The notes beneath the pieces were generated by a model, which saw only the letters and a program-made list of their open reading frames with translations, searched no databases and was not told the origin of the DNA. The position numbers and the translations under genes were made by a program. From Planctomycetaceae bacterium (GTDB lineage Bacteria > Planctomycetota > Planctomycetia > Pirellulales > Pirellulaceae): 64,000 nt of DNA. Where the stretch lies: NCBI GenBank assembly GCA_020638995.1, contig JACKHM010000001.1:2604001-2668000 (forward strand), written 5' to 3'. Below, piece by piece: positions 17,151-25,558 of this stretch (its first letter is position 1; the number at the start of each line of letters is the position of its first letter).

Positions 17151-17244
17151 CGATTCGGCCTTTGCCTCTGTTCGTCGGACTTTCTCTCTCTGCCGCTCCG
17201 GACAGCGATGGTAAGTGTAGATCGAAGTCGCCAACTTGCAATGA

Positions 17245-18087
17245 CTATTCGGTTTTAGATTGCGGCTCCTCCCAAGGATTCGACCAATCTCCCCAATGTT
17301 CAAGATATAGAGCGTAAGCGGGCACATCTTCAGCTCGATCCGTGAGCCACGCGTATGCCTCGGCGATCAATTCTTGCTCGCGGTCCAAGGTCAACTGACC
17401 GATCATGACTGCGCTGCGCAGAAAGACAAAGTACGTGTCCAGGACGTCGCAGCGGCAATAGTCATTAATCTCGGTAACTTTGCGTTCGGCGAACAGATCC
17501 TGAACCATGTATCCCTGGACCGACATCTTGCCAGGTTTCCCAAGCATGGTCGCGGCCAGATTCAGCCCACCGTTCAATCGAGACGCACCGAAATTGGTCA
17601 TTAACTCATACAGATCAAAATGCGATTCCGAGTTATATCGATAACGCGGTTGCGAATAGCTCTTGCCATGAATGTCGAACCACGCCGGTACGCTCAGCCC
17701 AAAACGAAACGCGGCCAATTCCATCAATGGTAGATCGAAGGTTCTGCCGTTAAACGTCACGAAAGTCGGGTGGCGATAAGCCTCCCAACCTCGCCAAAAG
17801 TGCTCGGTGATAACATGGGGTCGGAATTTGGGGTCGTCCAATGCAACGATATCGAGCAATTGAAACTCAGACGTGACTTTCGCGACGACGACTGACACGG
17901 GGTACTGGAAGGAGTAGGGAATGAAATCCGTCCCATTCTTCTCCATTAGTTCGGCGCGATAGCGGGCTATTGCATCTTCGGGCGAGAGACCTTCGCCGGG
18001 ATATCGGATCTTGGAAACCAATTGCCCGTCGGCGACACTCTCGATATCAAATACGAGGTAACGTACCTTTGCGTTGTTTGTGGCCAC
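17245..18087 (-). CDS. predicted 3'-5' exonuclease related to PolB (DNA_pol_B_exo2 type)
   Basis: This 280-residue DEDD-type exonuclease domain resembles the proofreading domain of family B DNA polymerases, without a polymerase part. Exo I is FDIESVAD, Exo II is FVTFNGRTFDLPLME, and Exo III is YCRCDVLDTYFVF. The start is the GTG at 18087, where GGAAGGA lies eight bases upstream. The proteins are stand-alone nucleases, presumably in DNA repair, but no specific role is established. The C terminus is acidic and Trp-rich. Confidence 0.88.
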   Translation of the reverse strand: MATNNAKVRYLVFDIESVADGQLVSKIRYPGEGLSPEDAIARYRAELMEKNGTDFIPYSFQYPVSVVVAKVTSEFQLLDIVALDDPKFRPHVITEHFWRGWEAYRHPTFVTFNGRTFDLPLMELAAFRFGLSVPAWFDIHGKSYSQPRYRYNSESHFDLYELMTNFGASRLNGGLNLAATMLGKPGKMSVQGYMVQDLFAERKVTEINDYCRCDVLDTYFVFLRSAVMIGQLTLDREQELIAEAYAWLTDRAEDVPAYALYLEHWGDWSNPWEEPQSKTE

Positions 18088-18197
18088 GTCGCTTATCCTT
18101 CCGTTCTTGAGTTGCCGAAAGCCTGTATTGAAACACCGGCAGGTGCCGCTATCGTGCCAGCCCGCTCAAATGTGTTCGACGTTGTTTGGCCACGGTT

Positions 18198-18226
18198 CAC
18201 TGCGAGATAGAGAGGCTCTCGCGGTG
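18198..18226. other. 10-bp-stem hairpin in the exonuclease-crotonase gap
   Basis: CACTGCGAGA (18198-18207) pairs with TCTCGCGGTG (18217-18226) with one G-U type mismatch and a nine-base loop. It lies in a 233-base gap downstream of the minus-strand crotonase gene, so it may end that transcript, but no T run follows. The rest of this gap shows nothing I can name. Confidence 0.35.
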
Positions 18227-18320
18227 CATCTTAAGCGATGTGGCCTGACGTGCCGGGACATCATTGAAGCGTTCGCTCGGTCCAAATGCAAGTGAATCGA
18301 TCTGAGTAGGGCACAAACGA

Positions 18321-19100
18321 CTAGGGCCAATTTGGCGACCGCTTCTCGAAGAACGCATCGAGCCCTTCTTGCGCCGCTTCAGTTGTCCTGGCAGTCGCGC
18401 TGGCAGCGGCCCCAGCCGAAAACAACACGCTCAGATGCTCGCCGATATTCTCGTTAACCATTCGTTTTGTGAGAAGCAACGATTCGGGAGCAGATTTGGC
18501 GCACTCTTGAGCCAACGCGTTCGCCCGCGCCCAAACTAAGTCGCTTTTGACTAGCTCGTGGAACAGATGCACGCGCATCGCTTCGTTTGCATCAATTGTG
18601 CGCGCGGACAACAACAAGTTTGCGGCATATCCAGCGCCGATCCGGAACGTCAAGAGCGGCGCGACGATTCCCGCAACTAAACCACGGCGAGGCTCGGGAA
18701 ATCCGAGGCTTGCCTTCTCTCCGGCAACCACGATGTCGCTCGCCAATACTAGACCTGCACCTCCAGCGACCGCCGCACCGTCCACGGCAGCAATAATCGG
18801 TTTCGGAAAACGCAGCATCGATTCGAGTAATTCTTTGTACTGGACCGCATCGTTATACCACTGCGATTGAGCGTCAGGCTGCTTACTTGTCACGCGCATT
18901 TCATCTAGGTCCATGCCGGAGCAAAATGCCTCGCCAGCCCCCGTGAGAATCACAGCACGGACCTTGCGTTCCTGGCGAAAGTCTTCAAACGCTTGCCGCA
19001 ACTCCGCCATTGTCTCGCGGGACAAGGCGTTTCGCGTTTCACGCCGGTTTAGGATGATCGTTCCACTCGGAACATGTTTTTTTAATTCGACGACGGCCAT
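18321..19100 (-). CDS. enoyl-CoA hydratase/isomerase family protein (crotonase)
   Basis: This 259-residue crotonase-fold protein has the first oxyanion-hole block ILTGAGEAFCSGMDLDEM and the second block AAVDGAAVAGGAGLVLASDI. The usual second catalytic Glu region reads GFPEPRRGLVAGIVAP. A role in hydration or isomerisation of an acyl-CoA is expected from the family, but specificity in crotonases is hard to predict. The C-terminal GLDAFFEKRSPNW is typical of the family. The ATG at 19100 fits the conserved start. It sits on the same strand as the kinase gene upstream (67-base gap) without a clear functional tie. Confidence 0.9.
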   Translation of the reverse strand: MAVVELKKHVPSGTIILNRRETRNALSRETMAELRQAFEDFRQERKVRAVILTGAGEAFCSGMDLDEMRVTSKQPDAQSQWYNDAVQYKELLESMLRFPKPIIAAVDGAAVAGGAGLVLASDIVVAGEKASLGFPEPRRGLVAGIVAPLLTFRIGAGYAANLLLSARTIDANEAMRVHLFHELVKSDLVWARANALAQECAKSAPESLLLTKRMVNENIGEHLSVLFSAGAAASATARTTEAAQEGLDAFFEKRSPNWP

Positions 19101-19167
19101 CGGTCTAACTCGCGCAGCTTCACAAATACCCAGGCCTTATCGTACAAACATGCACGTGCCGCGCGCA

Positions 19168-22100
19168 CTACCGGGGGACGAGATACGTCCCTGCGAGACG
19201 ATCGCTGATGCTCCGTTGCGGATGCCAAGCGGAAATGATCAGCAGCATGCCGACCAGGAATAATGCCAACCACGACACAAAAGGAGTCAGTAGCGAAAGG
19301 AAGTGACCACCCGCGATCTGCGCCATCCCTAAGAACGCCAAGAGCAGGCCGATCGGTGCGGGAACCAGCGCCCGCCAGAACATCCTCAATCCCGAGGCTC
19401 GCCTTCCATCGCGGCGAACAGCAACCATGTTGAATATTCGCAACAGTAATCCTCCGCGAAAGAACTGAGCTGCGAAAAGAGAGGGAAACCATATGAACTC
19501 GAACCACACTGCAGCCATCATTCCCGGAATCACGCCCACGCTATAGAAACCGGCGGCGGGACCTGAGCTATAGATGGTCGCCATTCCAGGGTTCGCTGAC
19601 GCGCGCTCATCGATCAACGGCTGGACCACGGCGTCTGCTGTGCTTAATTTGTCCGCGTCCGGAATCGGCTGGGCTGCCAGCAACTCAAGTATCCTGCGAG
19701 TTTCCGGATTGTGAAGTGCCAGCGTGCCATAAGCTTCCCAATTCTCCGCGCGCTCGATCGTCTTGCGATGATGGCCGGAGATCCAAGTGCGGATCAGCTC
19801 CTGAGTTTCTGACGAGTTCGATGACTGTTCGTACGATTGCAACAAAGCAGTTGCGTGTGACAACTCGACGAGCTCAGGACTAGCTTTCGAAACACTACGA
19901 TTGATGACGAACCCCGTCATCGCCAAACTGAAGGCGACACTCAGCGAAGGAGCGATACAGCAGAACATCAATCCGAACCGACGGTAACGCGAGATCGAAG
20001 GACCTGCTTGCAGTAGTTCTCCGAGACGCCGGCGTATCGCGTCGAGCGAGGTCATCGCCGGTAGTTGGTCAATCGCATATCGAGCGGATAAAGGAACCAG
20101 TAGAGGAAGTTTTCGTTCGCTTTGTCTTTTCGGAGCGATCATGAATTGAGCGACCCTCGATATGAACTCGGTGCATGACTCGTCCGGCGAATTCGTCGTC
20201 GACAGCTCAGGCAGATCCCTAGGTCGGTCACCGCCCGCTGGGGCCTGGATGTCGAGTAACTTCATTCTGCCGTCGCTACCCACCCACAGTCGATCAAAGG
20301 CCACTAGCTCCGGCAACGTCCCCTCGTCACGAGAGATATTCAACTCTTCCGCCAGATCCTTCAACCGGTAGCGAATCGATGGCCATTCTGGCTCCTCGCG
20401 AAGAGCATCACCAAGTGCGACGCCGCGGGGAGCTTCGTATGCGTCCCAAACCGCATCCCCGTCCGTACCATTTGCCAGCCAACGCAGGCGTCCCGGTCGG
20501 GTGATGTTGCGAATCGCCTCCGGGACAGGTTGCAAGTTCTGGCTTCTACGGTGAACCCAGACGCGACGCAGCAGTCGCGTGTCGTAACCCAATAGCAACT
20601 CACCGCCTTCGTTCCGCGTGAGTGTATCCAGCACCGAGAACGGGCCGATCGTCGGTAGAGACTTGAGTTGAGGCAAGGGCAGATCTTCAACAGCCCACGG
20701 TTTCCTTCCCGTTTCACGCTGCCGCGATACGACCATCACTTTCCCGATGCGATCGTGAAGTCCTGCGTAGCCGTTCGATCGACGAGCTGTTGAGAATAAT
20801 GACAAGAGTAATAAAAAGTACATCGGTCCTAGGAGCATCGAGAAGATCACCGTTGGCGCGACGGAAAGTTCTTGCGGCGATACTCCGGCGTTCGCGATTC
20901 CGTGGGCAATCGAAAACATCGATGGCCAGATCACGAAGATTGCCGCCCGGGCAAGCGATCGGCCCAAACTCGGACTACTTCCACTGTTATCGACCACGCG
21001 TAGTTGTAGCAACGCCTTCCCAATGCTCGCTCCCCAAAACGACTCGGTGAGTCCGTAATATAGAATTTCGAACGAGTACGTGATTAGCGCCGCGACGAAG
21101 AACGGATTCGTTTCCATTGCTTGCAGACGCTGCGCTGTAACAACTCCTGGAAAGAACAACAATGTAAAGGTCGATGTACAAACGCCCAGAAGGATCCGAT
21201 CGAGTACATTGGCAAGCGTGCGGAGGCCGAGTAATGCTGGTGTTGGCGCGGTTGTGCTAAAGGGAAGTAGTTCTTGTTGCAGGCTTTCGTAGTCGCGGAA
21301 TCGCTGTTCTGGCAACTTGTGTAAGCACCGGGCAATTACGTTTGCCAAGCCTTTCGGAATATCAGGCTGAAGTCGATCAACGCGAGGAGCGGGCTGCTCT
21401 AACACGGTTGCCAGAAGTTGAACAAGGTTTTTACCGCGAAACGGCGTGTCGCCCGTCAGCAAATAGAATAACGTCACGGCTACCGAATAGATGTCGCTGC
21501 GAACATCCAGTTCGTCGCCACGCAGTTGCTCCGGCGAAGCGAATGCCGGCGTCCCCAGCACCTGTCCCGCGAATGTCAGTTCCGTTTGCGAAATGTCATC
21601 ACGCGGTCCCGTCGAGATCGACAAACCAAAGTCGCCGATCTTTACCGTTCCATCCGGCTCGATGAAGCAGTTGGCCGGCTTTACGTCGCGATGCAAGACG
21701 CCCTTTTCTCGCGCCGCCTCTAGCCCATCGATCACTTGCAAGATGGCATCGACCGCGCGAGCCACCGGTAACGGGCCGTGCTTGGCAACTTGTTCGGCCA
21801 GCGTCCCCCCTCGCACAAGTTCCATGCTGATGATCGGAATGTGTTCGACTTCGTCGGTTCCGAATACGTAAACGCTGTTCGGGTGGTTGATCGAAGCGGC
21901 CAGACGTCCTTCACGCAAGAATCGCTTGCGTGCTTCCGTGTTGTCAAGCGATCTGGCGAGAACCTTCAAGGCGACGCGGCGGCCCGTTTCGATTTGGTCC
22001 GCCTCGTAGACAACGCCCATGCCGCCCCGCCCTAATCGTCGCACAATTTTGTAACCGCCAAACTCTTCACCCGCCGCAAGGACTTTTACCCGGGCGGCAA

Positions 22101-22233
22101 CGGGCTCCGATGGACCAGCGGTGCCGGAAGACTCAGCGTTCGAGCCCGCCGGGTGAAACGACTCGGTTTCATCGCGTAGTCCGGCCCGCATCAAGCAGGC
22201 GGGACACAAGTCGCCTGGCGAGTTTGACGGCAC
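19168..22233 (-). CDS. membrane Ser/Thr protein kinase with RDD domains and a degenerate second kinase-like domain
   Basis: From the first canonical start (GTG, 22233) the product is 1021 residues. Residues about 61-325 are an intact kinase: glycine loop LGRGGMGVVYEAD, ALKVL lysine (about 90), HRDVKPANCF (Asp about 183), DFGLS, and GTPAFASPEQL. An RDD-type membrane domain follows (about 345-500). A region from about 525 to 690 then looks like a decayed kinase: IGPFSVLDTLTRNEGGELLL at its start and LWVGSDGRMKLLDIQAP where an active kinase has its catalytic and metal loops, without HRD or DFG. A second membrane part ends the protein. The N-terminal zinc ribbon is cut: CPACL is inside, but its partner CAEC is encoded just upstream. 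An ECF sigma gene lies 5' of it. Confidence 0.9.
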   Translation of the reverse strand: MPSNSPGDLCPACLMRAGLRDETESFHPAGSNAESSGTAGPSEPVAARVKVLAAGEEFGGYKIVRRLGRGGMGVVYEADQIETGRRVALKVLARSLDNTEARKRFLREGRLAASINHPNSVYVFGTDEVEHIPIISMELVRGGTLAEQVAKHGPLPVARAVDAILQVIDGLEAAREKGVLHRDVKPANCFIEPDGTVKIGDFGLSISTGPRDDISQTELTFAGQVLGTPAFASPEQLRGDELDVRSDIYSVAVTLFYLLTGDTPFRGKNLVQLLATVLEQPAPRVDRLQPDIPKGLANVIARCLHKLPEQRFRDYESLQQELLPFSTTAPTPALLGLRTLANVLDRILLGVCTSTFTLLFFPGVVTAQRLQAMETNPFFVAALITYSFEILYYGLTESFWGASIGKALLQLRVVDNSGSSPSLGRSLARAAIFVIWPSMFSIAHGIANAGVSPQELSVAPTVIFSMLLGPMYFLLLLSLFSTARRSNGYAGLHDRIGKVMVVSRQRETGRKPWAVEDLPLPQLKSLPTIGPFSVLDTLTRNEGGELLLGYDTRLLRRVWVHRRSQNLQPVPEAIRNITRPGRLRWLANGTDGDAVWDAYEAPRGVALGDALREEPEWPSIRYRLKDLAEELNISRDEGTLPELVAFDRLWVGSDGRMKLLDIQAPAGGDRPRDLPELSTTNSPDESCTEFISRVAQFMIAPKRQSERKLPLLVPLSARYAIDQLPAMTSLDAIRRRLGELLQAGPSISRYRRFGLMFCCIAPSLSVAFSLAMTGFVINRSVSKASPELVELSHATALLQSYEQSSNSSETQELIRTWISGHHRKTIERAENWEAYGTLALHNPETRRILELLAAQPIPDADKLSTADAVVQPLIDERASANPGMATIYSSGPAAGFYSVGVIPGMMAAVWFEFIWFPSLFAAQFFRGGLLLRIFNMVAVRRDGRRASGLRMFWRALVPAPIGLLLAFLGMAQIAGGHFLSLLTPFVSWLALFLVGMLLIISAWHPQRSISDRLAGTYLVPR

Positions 22234-22278
22234 TTCCTGGCCGCATTCTGCACAGTGGCGAGGTTGATCCTCGGTAGT

Positions 22279-22281
22279 TAC
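22279..22281 (-). other. possible non-canonical (GTA) or mutated start of the kinase
   Basis: Upstream of the GTG at 22233 the frame stays open for 16 to 21 codons and encodes VTTEDQPRHCAECGQE, which completes a CxxC-x-CxxC zinc ribbon with the CPACL inside the annotated protein. A stop lies further upstream, and no ATG, GTG, TTG or CTG occurs between. The codon at the natural start of this segment is GTA. Either GTA is used, the start codon has mutated, or the base is a sequencing error. Confidence 0.5.
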
Positions 22282-22384
22282 GTCTGTTTGCGAGGACTAC
22301 TGACAATTTTTTGTGCGAGCGTTACAGCGATTTTTTGAAATCTGCGGTTTTTCACGATATGCAGTGCCGAAACGCAGTTTCAGT

Positions 22385-23131
22385 CTAACCGCTTAGCGCA
22401 GTCAACAACTGATTGATCTCGTCGTCGACCTCGTCCGGACTTGCAACCGTCTCTGAAATCTCGGCCTTTAACAGCTCACGATATCGCTTACGAAGCCGAT
22501 GAGCTGCCGTCTTCACAGCCCCTGAAGACATCGACAATTGCACAGCCAATTGGTCGTAGGTGATGTCTACCGCGTTGCCGGTCAAGCAACCCTTTAACTC
22601 TTGAAATATCTCGCCCTTTCCTTTCGCTTCGTATTCCGCCCCCAAGCGATTCAACACGCACTCGAGTAGACTCAAGGCCCATCTACGGCGAAAGATTGAT
22701 TCGGGCGTCTGTGTGTCCACCGGCTCAATACCGTACCACGCTTCGGCGGCATGGTAGTTCAGCGACAAATGAACTTGACCGCCACCGCGCTTCGAAGCTC
22801 TCCTCTGGGTCCGATGGTTGGCTACGAAATGCTTTAGCGAACCGAGCAGGTAGGCGCGGAAACGCCCTCGCGATTCGTCTGCCCCCGCGATGCATTTGTC
22901 GCACTCGAGGAGCGTCGTGAAAAACGACTGCGTCAGGTCCTGGGCATCGTGCGATGAGTGGCCTGTTCGTCGCAAATAGGCATACAGCGGCATCCAATAC
23001 CGTTCGCAAAGCAGCGCGAGCGACCTTCGCCGAGTCTCAGGCTGGCTCGCGCCGACGACAATGCTCCAGTGCGTCGTGTGAAATGACGAGTCACCTTCGA
23101 CGAAGAAATCGTCTTGTCGCTGATCTGCCAT
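22385..23131 (-). CDS. planctomycete-type ECF RNA polymerase sigma factor
   Basis: This 248-residue extracytoplasmic-function sigma factor carries the lineage-typical opening FHTTHWSIVVGAS. Region 2 follows (LLCERYWMPLYAYLRRTGH, DAQDLTQSFFTTLLE), then region 4 (YDQLAVQLSMSSGAVKTAAH, a helix-turn-helix) that would contact the -35 element. The ATG at 23131 has GAGGA upstream. The kinase gene follows on the same strand after about 100 bases. In planctomycetes such sigma factors commonly sit beside a Ser/Thr kinase, and phosphorylation control of the sigma factor is assumed. No anti-sigma gene is visible. Confidence 0.92.
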   Translation of the reverse strand: MADQRQDDFFVEGDSSFHTTHWSIVVGASQPETRRRSLALLCERYWMPLYAYLRRTGHSSHDAQDLTQSFFTTLLECDKCIAGADESRGRFRAYLLGSLKHFVANHRTQRRASKRGGGQVHLSLNYHAAEAWYGIEPVDTQTPESIFRRRWALSLLECVLNRLGAEYEAKGKGEIFQELKGCLTGNAVDITYDQLAVQLSMSSGAVKTAAHRLRKRYRELLKAEISETVASPDEVDDEINQLLTALSG

Positions 23132-23256
23132 CCGTTCAGTTCATCCTCTTCGAGAGGGAATTGCGGAGCGTCTCGCAATCGCTCGTAGTCGTGATTTACG
23201 ATCACGGATGAGTTATCATGGCGAAGCGATCACAAAAATCAATCATGAGGCATCTT

Positions 23257-24552
23257 ATGAAACTCTCGCCCCGCGCACATCTGCCACTCTTCGGCTTGCT
23301 GGCCCTCATTGCAGTACCTGCGTTGGCACAGCCCGAAGGATTCAACTACGACGAGTCGAAGGTTCCGACATTCACGCTGCCCGATCCTCTGACATTGGCC
23401 AGCGGCAAGAAGGTTGTCGACGCCAAGACCTGGCAGGAGAAGCGGCGACCTGAAGTTCTGGAATTGTTTGAGGAGCAAGTCTATGGCCGCAGCCCGCAGC
23501 CGCGCGATGACATGAGCTTTGAAGTCGCCTCAGTCGATAAGCAGGCCCTAGGCGGCAGGGCCATACGCAAGGAAGTGACCGTCTACTTTTCCGCGGACAA
23601 GTCGGGACCGCAGATGAGTGTGCTGATCTATTTGCCGACTTCGGCCTCTGGGCCGACGCCGGCTTTCGTCGGTTACAACTTCTACGGGAACCACACGATT
23701 CACTCCGACCCAGGAATTACGCTGTCCAAGTCCTGGATGCGCAAGAACGACGACAAAGGCGTCGTCGACAATCATGCCACGGAAGCGTCGCGTGGCACGA
23801 GTTCTTCGCGGTGGGCGGTCGACATGATCCTCGATCGCGGTTATGGATTGGCGACGATCTATTACGGCGACGTTGATCCTGACTTTGACGATGATTTTCA
23901 AAACGGCGTGCATCCGCTGTTCAACAAACCCGGACAAGAGAAGCCGGCGCCGGACGAATGGGGTTCGATTGCCGCTTGGGCTTGGGGACTGAGCCGCGCG
24001 ATGGACTATTTTGAAACTGACGATGACATCGACCATAAGCACGTCGCTGTAATGGGACACTCGCGCCTGGGCAAGACATCACTGTGGGCCGGAGCTACCG
24101 ACGAGCGGTTTGCGATCACTATCTCGAACGACTCTGGGTGTGGGGGAGCCGCTTTGAGCCGTCGTCGTTTTGGTGAGACCGTCGCCCGAATTAACACGTC
24201 GTTTCCGCATTGGTTCTGCGACAACTTCATCCAATACAACGACAACGAAGACGCGTTGCCAGTCGACCAGCACATGTTAATTGCACTGATTGCTCCCCGC
24301 CCGGTCTACATCGCGAGCGCCGAAGATGACAAGTGGGCGGACCCACGAGGCGAGTTTTTGTCTGGATACTATGCCGACCCGGTTTATCGATTGTTAGGGA
24401 CACGCGGTATCGGTGTCGACATGATGCCGGAAGTCAACGAGCCGGTCATGAATACGATCGGATATCACATCCGATCTGGTGGCCACGACGTCACCGACTA
24501 TGACTGGAAGGCCTATCTCAACTTTGCCGACAAACATTGGAAGAAAGACTAA
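23257..24552 (+). CDS. CE15-type glucuronoyl esterase-like alpha/beta hydrolase, secreted
   Basis: This 431-residue exported protein has a signal peptide (MKLSPRAHLPLFGLLALIAV, cut after ALA). The catalytic part fits bacterial carbohydrate esterase family 15: nucleophile elbow VMGHSRLGKTSLW (Ser about 269), NDSGCGGAALSRR, APRPVYIASAEDDKWADPRGE and the C-terminal His in RSGGHDVTDYDW (about 410). CE15 enzymes cleave the ester between lignin and 4-O-methyl-glucuronic acid on xylan; a related acid-sugar ester could be the real substrate. The ATG at 23257 is chosen for GAGG six bases upstream and the clean signal peptide; an ATG at 23218 lies in frame. It is divergent from the sigma-factor gene. 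Confidence 0.86.
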   Translation: MKLSPRAHLPLFGLLALIAVPALAQPEGFNYDESKVPTFTLPDPLTLASGKKVVDAKTWQEKRRPEVLELFEEQVYGRSPQPRDDMSFEVASVDKQALGGRAIRKEVTVYFSADKSGPQMSVLIYLPTSASGPTPAFVGYNFYGNHTIHSDPGITLSKSWMRKNDDKGVVDNHATEASRGTSSSRWAVDMILDRGYGLATIYYGDVDPDFDDDFQNGVHPLFNKPGQEKPAPDEWGSIAAWAWGLSRAMDYFETDDDIDHKHVAVMGHSRLGKTSLWAGATDERFAITISNDSGCGGAALSRRRFGETVARINTSFPHWFCDNFIQYNDNEDALPVDQHMLIALIAPRPVYIASAEDDKWADPRGEFLSGYYADPVYRLLGTRGIGVDMMPEVNEPVMNTIGYHIRSGGHDVTDYDWKAYLNFADKHWKKD

Positions 24553-24581
24553 CGGGCGGTTCTGAACCCATTGATTGAAGG

Positions 24582-24598
24582 ACAGGCTGCTAGCCTGT
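24582..24598 (+). terminator. hairpin with pyrimidine tail after the CE15 gene
   Basis: ACAGGCT and AGCCTGT form a perfect seven-base stem with a three-base loop 29 bases after the CE15 stop codon, followed by TCTTCTCTCTC. It could end the plus-strand transcript. A second small hairpin (CAGCC with GGCTG) lies about 20 bases on. The motif resembles short palindromic repeats common in planctomycete genomes, so it may also be a repeat rather than a dedicated terminator. Confidence 0.5.
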
Positions 24599-24670
24599 TC
24601 TTCTCTCTCAATTCTCAGCCAGGCGGGCTGGACTGCGAGTTTTGAAATGCCTTATCGCGACGCAACGAGC

Positions 24671-25558
24671 CTAATGGCCTAACTCCTCGGCCCTGGCCAT
24701 GAGGTATTCGCCGTAGTCATTGCCGACTTCTTTGGCGAGCGTGGCGAGCTGTCGAGGGGTAATGAAACCTTTGAGGCAGGCAATCTCTTCAAGACACGCG
24801 ATCTTCAAACCCTGGCGCTCTTCGAGTGTCTCGATGAAGTTGCCGGCTTGCAAAAGCGACTTATGAGTACCGGTGTCTAGCCATGCGAAGCCGCGTCCAA
24901 AGCGAATGCATTGCAATTGCCCACGACGTAGGTATTCGAGGTTTACGTCTGTGATTTCCAATTCACCGCGAGCAGATGGAACCAGACGGGAGGCGATGTC
25001 AACGACTTGATTGTCGTAGAAATATAAGCCGACGACGGCGAGATCCGATTTGGGATGCATCGGTTTCTCTTCGATCGATAGGACTCGACTGTCCGCGTCG
25101 AGTTCCGCGACGCCGAAAGGTCGGGGATCTTTAACGGGGTAACCAAAGATCGTCGCGCCTGCACTCCCTGCGGCTTGCGCGAGCAGTGGTTGGAAACCTC
25201 GACCATAAAAGACATTGTCACCCAGAATCAGGGACACATGGTCCTCGCCGATGAACTCACGACCGATAATAAACGCTTGCGCCAATCCTTCCGGACGGGG
25301 CTGGATCGCATATTGGATGTCAATCCCAAGTCGCGAGCCGTCACCGAACAGCTGCCGAAACGCAGATAAATCGTGTTCCGTTGAGATCAACAGAATCTGC
25401 CGAATACCCGTTAACATGAGCGTCGACATCGAGTAATAAATCATCGGCTTGTTGTAGATGGGAAGCAGATGCTTATTGATGGCTGTAGTTGCGGGATACA
25501 GGCGTGATCCGGTGCCGCCGGCGAGGATAATGCCTTTTCTGCAAAGTTGTTCACCCAT
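24671..25558 (-). CDS. rmlA: glucose-1-phosphate thymidylyltransferase
   Basis: RmlA makes dTDP-glucose from dTTP and glucose-1-phosphate, the first step to dTDP-deoxysugars. The 295-residue protein has the nucleotide loop GIILAGGTGSRLYPAT, NKHLLPIYNKPMIYYS, LILGDNVFYG, EEKPMHPKSD and FAWLDTGTH. The ATG at 25558 overlaps the end of rmlB by eight bases (ATGGGTGA), so the two are likely translationally coupled. An open frame extends further upstream but only adds non-conserved residues inside rmlB. It feeds the polysaccharide cluster that continues to 42 kb. Confidence 0.95.
   Translation of the reverse strand: MGEQLCRKGIILAGGTGSRLYPATTAINKHLLPIYNKPMIYYSMSTLMLTGIRQILLISTEHDLSAFRQLFGDGSRLGIDIQYAIQPRPEGLAQAFIIGREFIGEDHVSLILGDNVFYGRGFQPLLAQAAGSAGATIFGYPVKDPRPFGVAELDADSRVLSIEEKPMHPKSDLAVVGLYFYDNQVVDIASRLVPSARGELEITDVNLEYLRRGQLQCIRFGRGFAWLDTGTHKSLLQAGNFIETLEERQGLKIACLEEIACLKGFITPRQLATLAKEVGNDYGEYLMARAEELGH

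Noticed and set aside
17151..17327. 59-residue extension of the STAS protein
   Set aside because: It lies mostly inside the exonuclease gene and is unlike STAS proteins; the domain starts at the ATG at 17150.
18022..18295. possible plus-strand small genes in the exonuclease-crotonase gap
   Set aside because: The frames are Cys/Arg-rich, overlap the exonuclease start and have no ribosome site.
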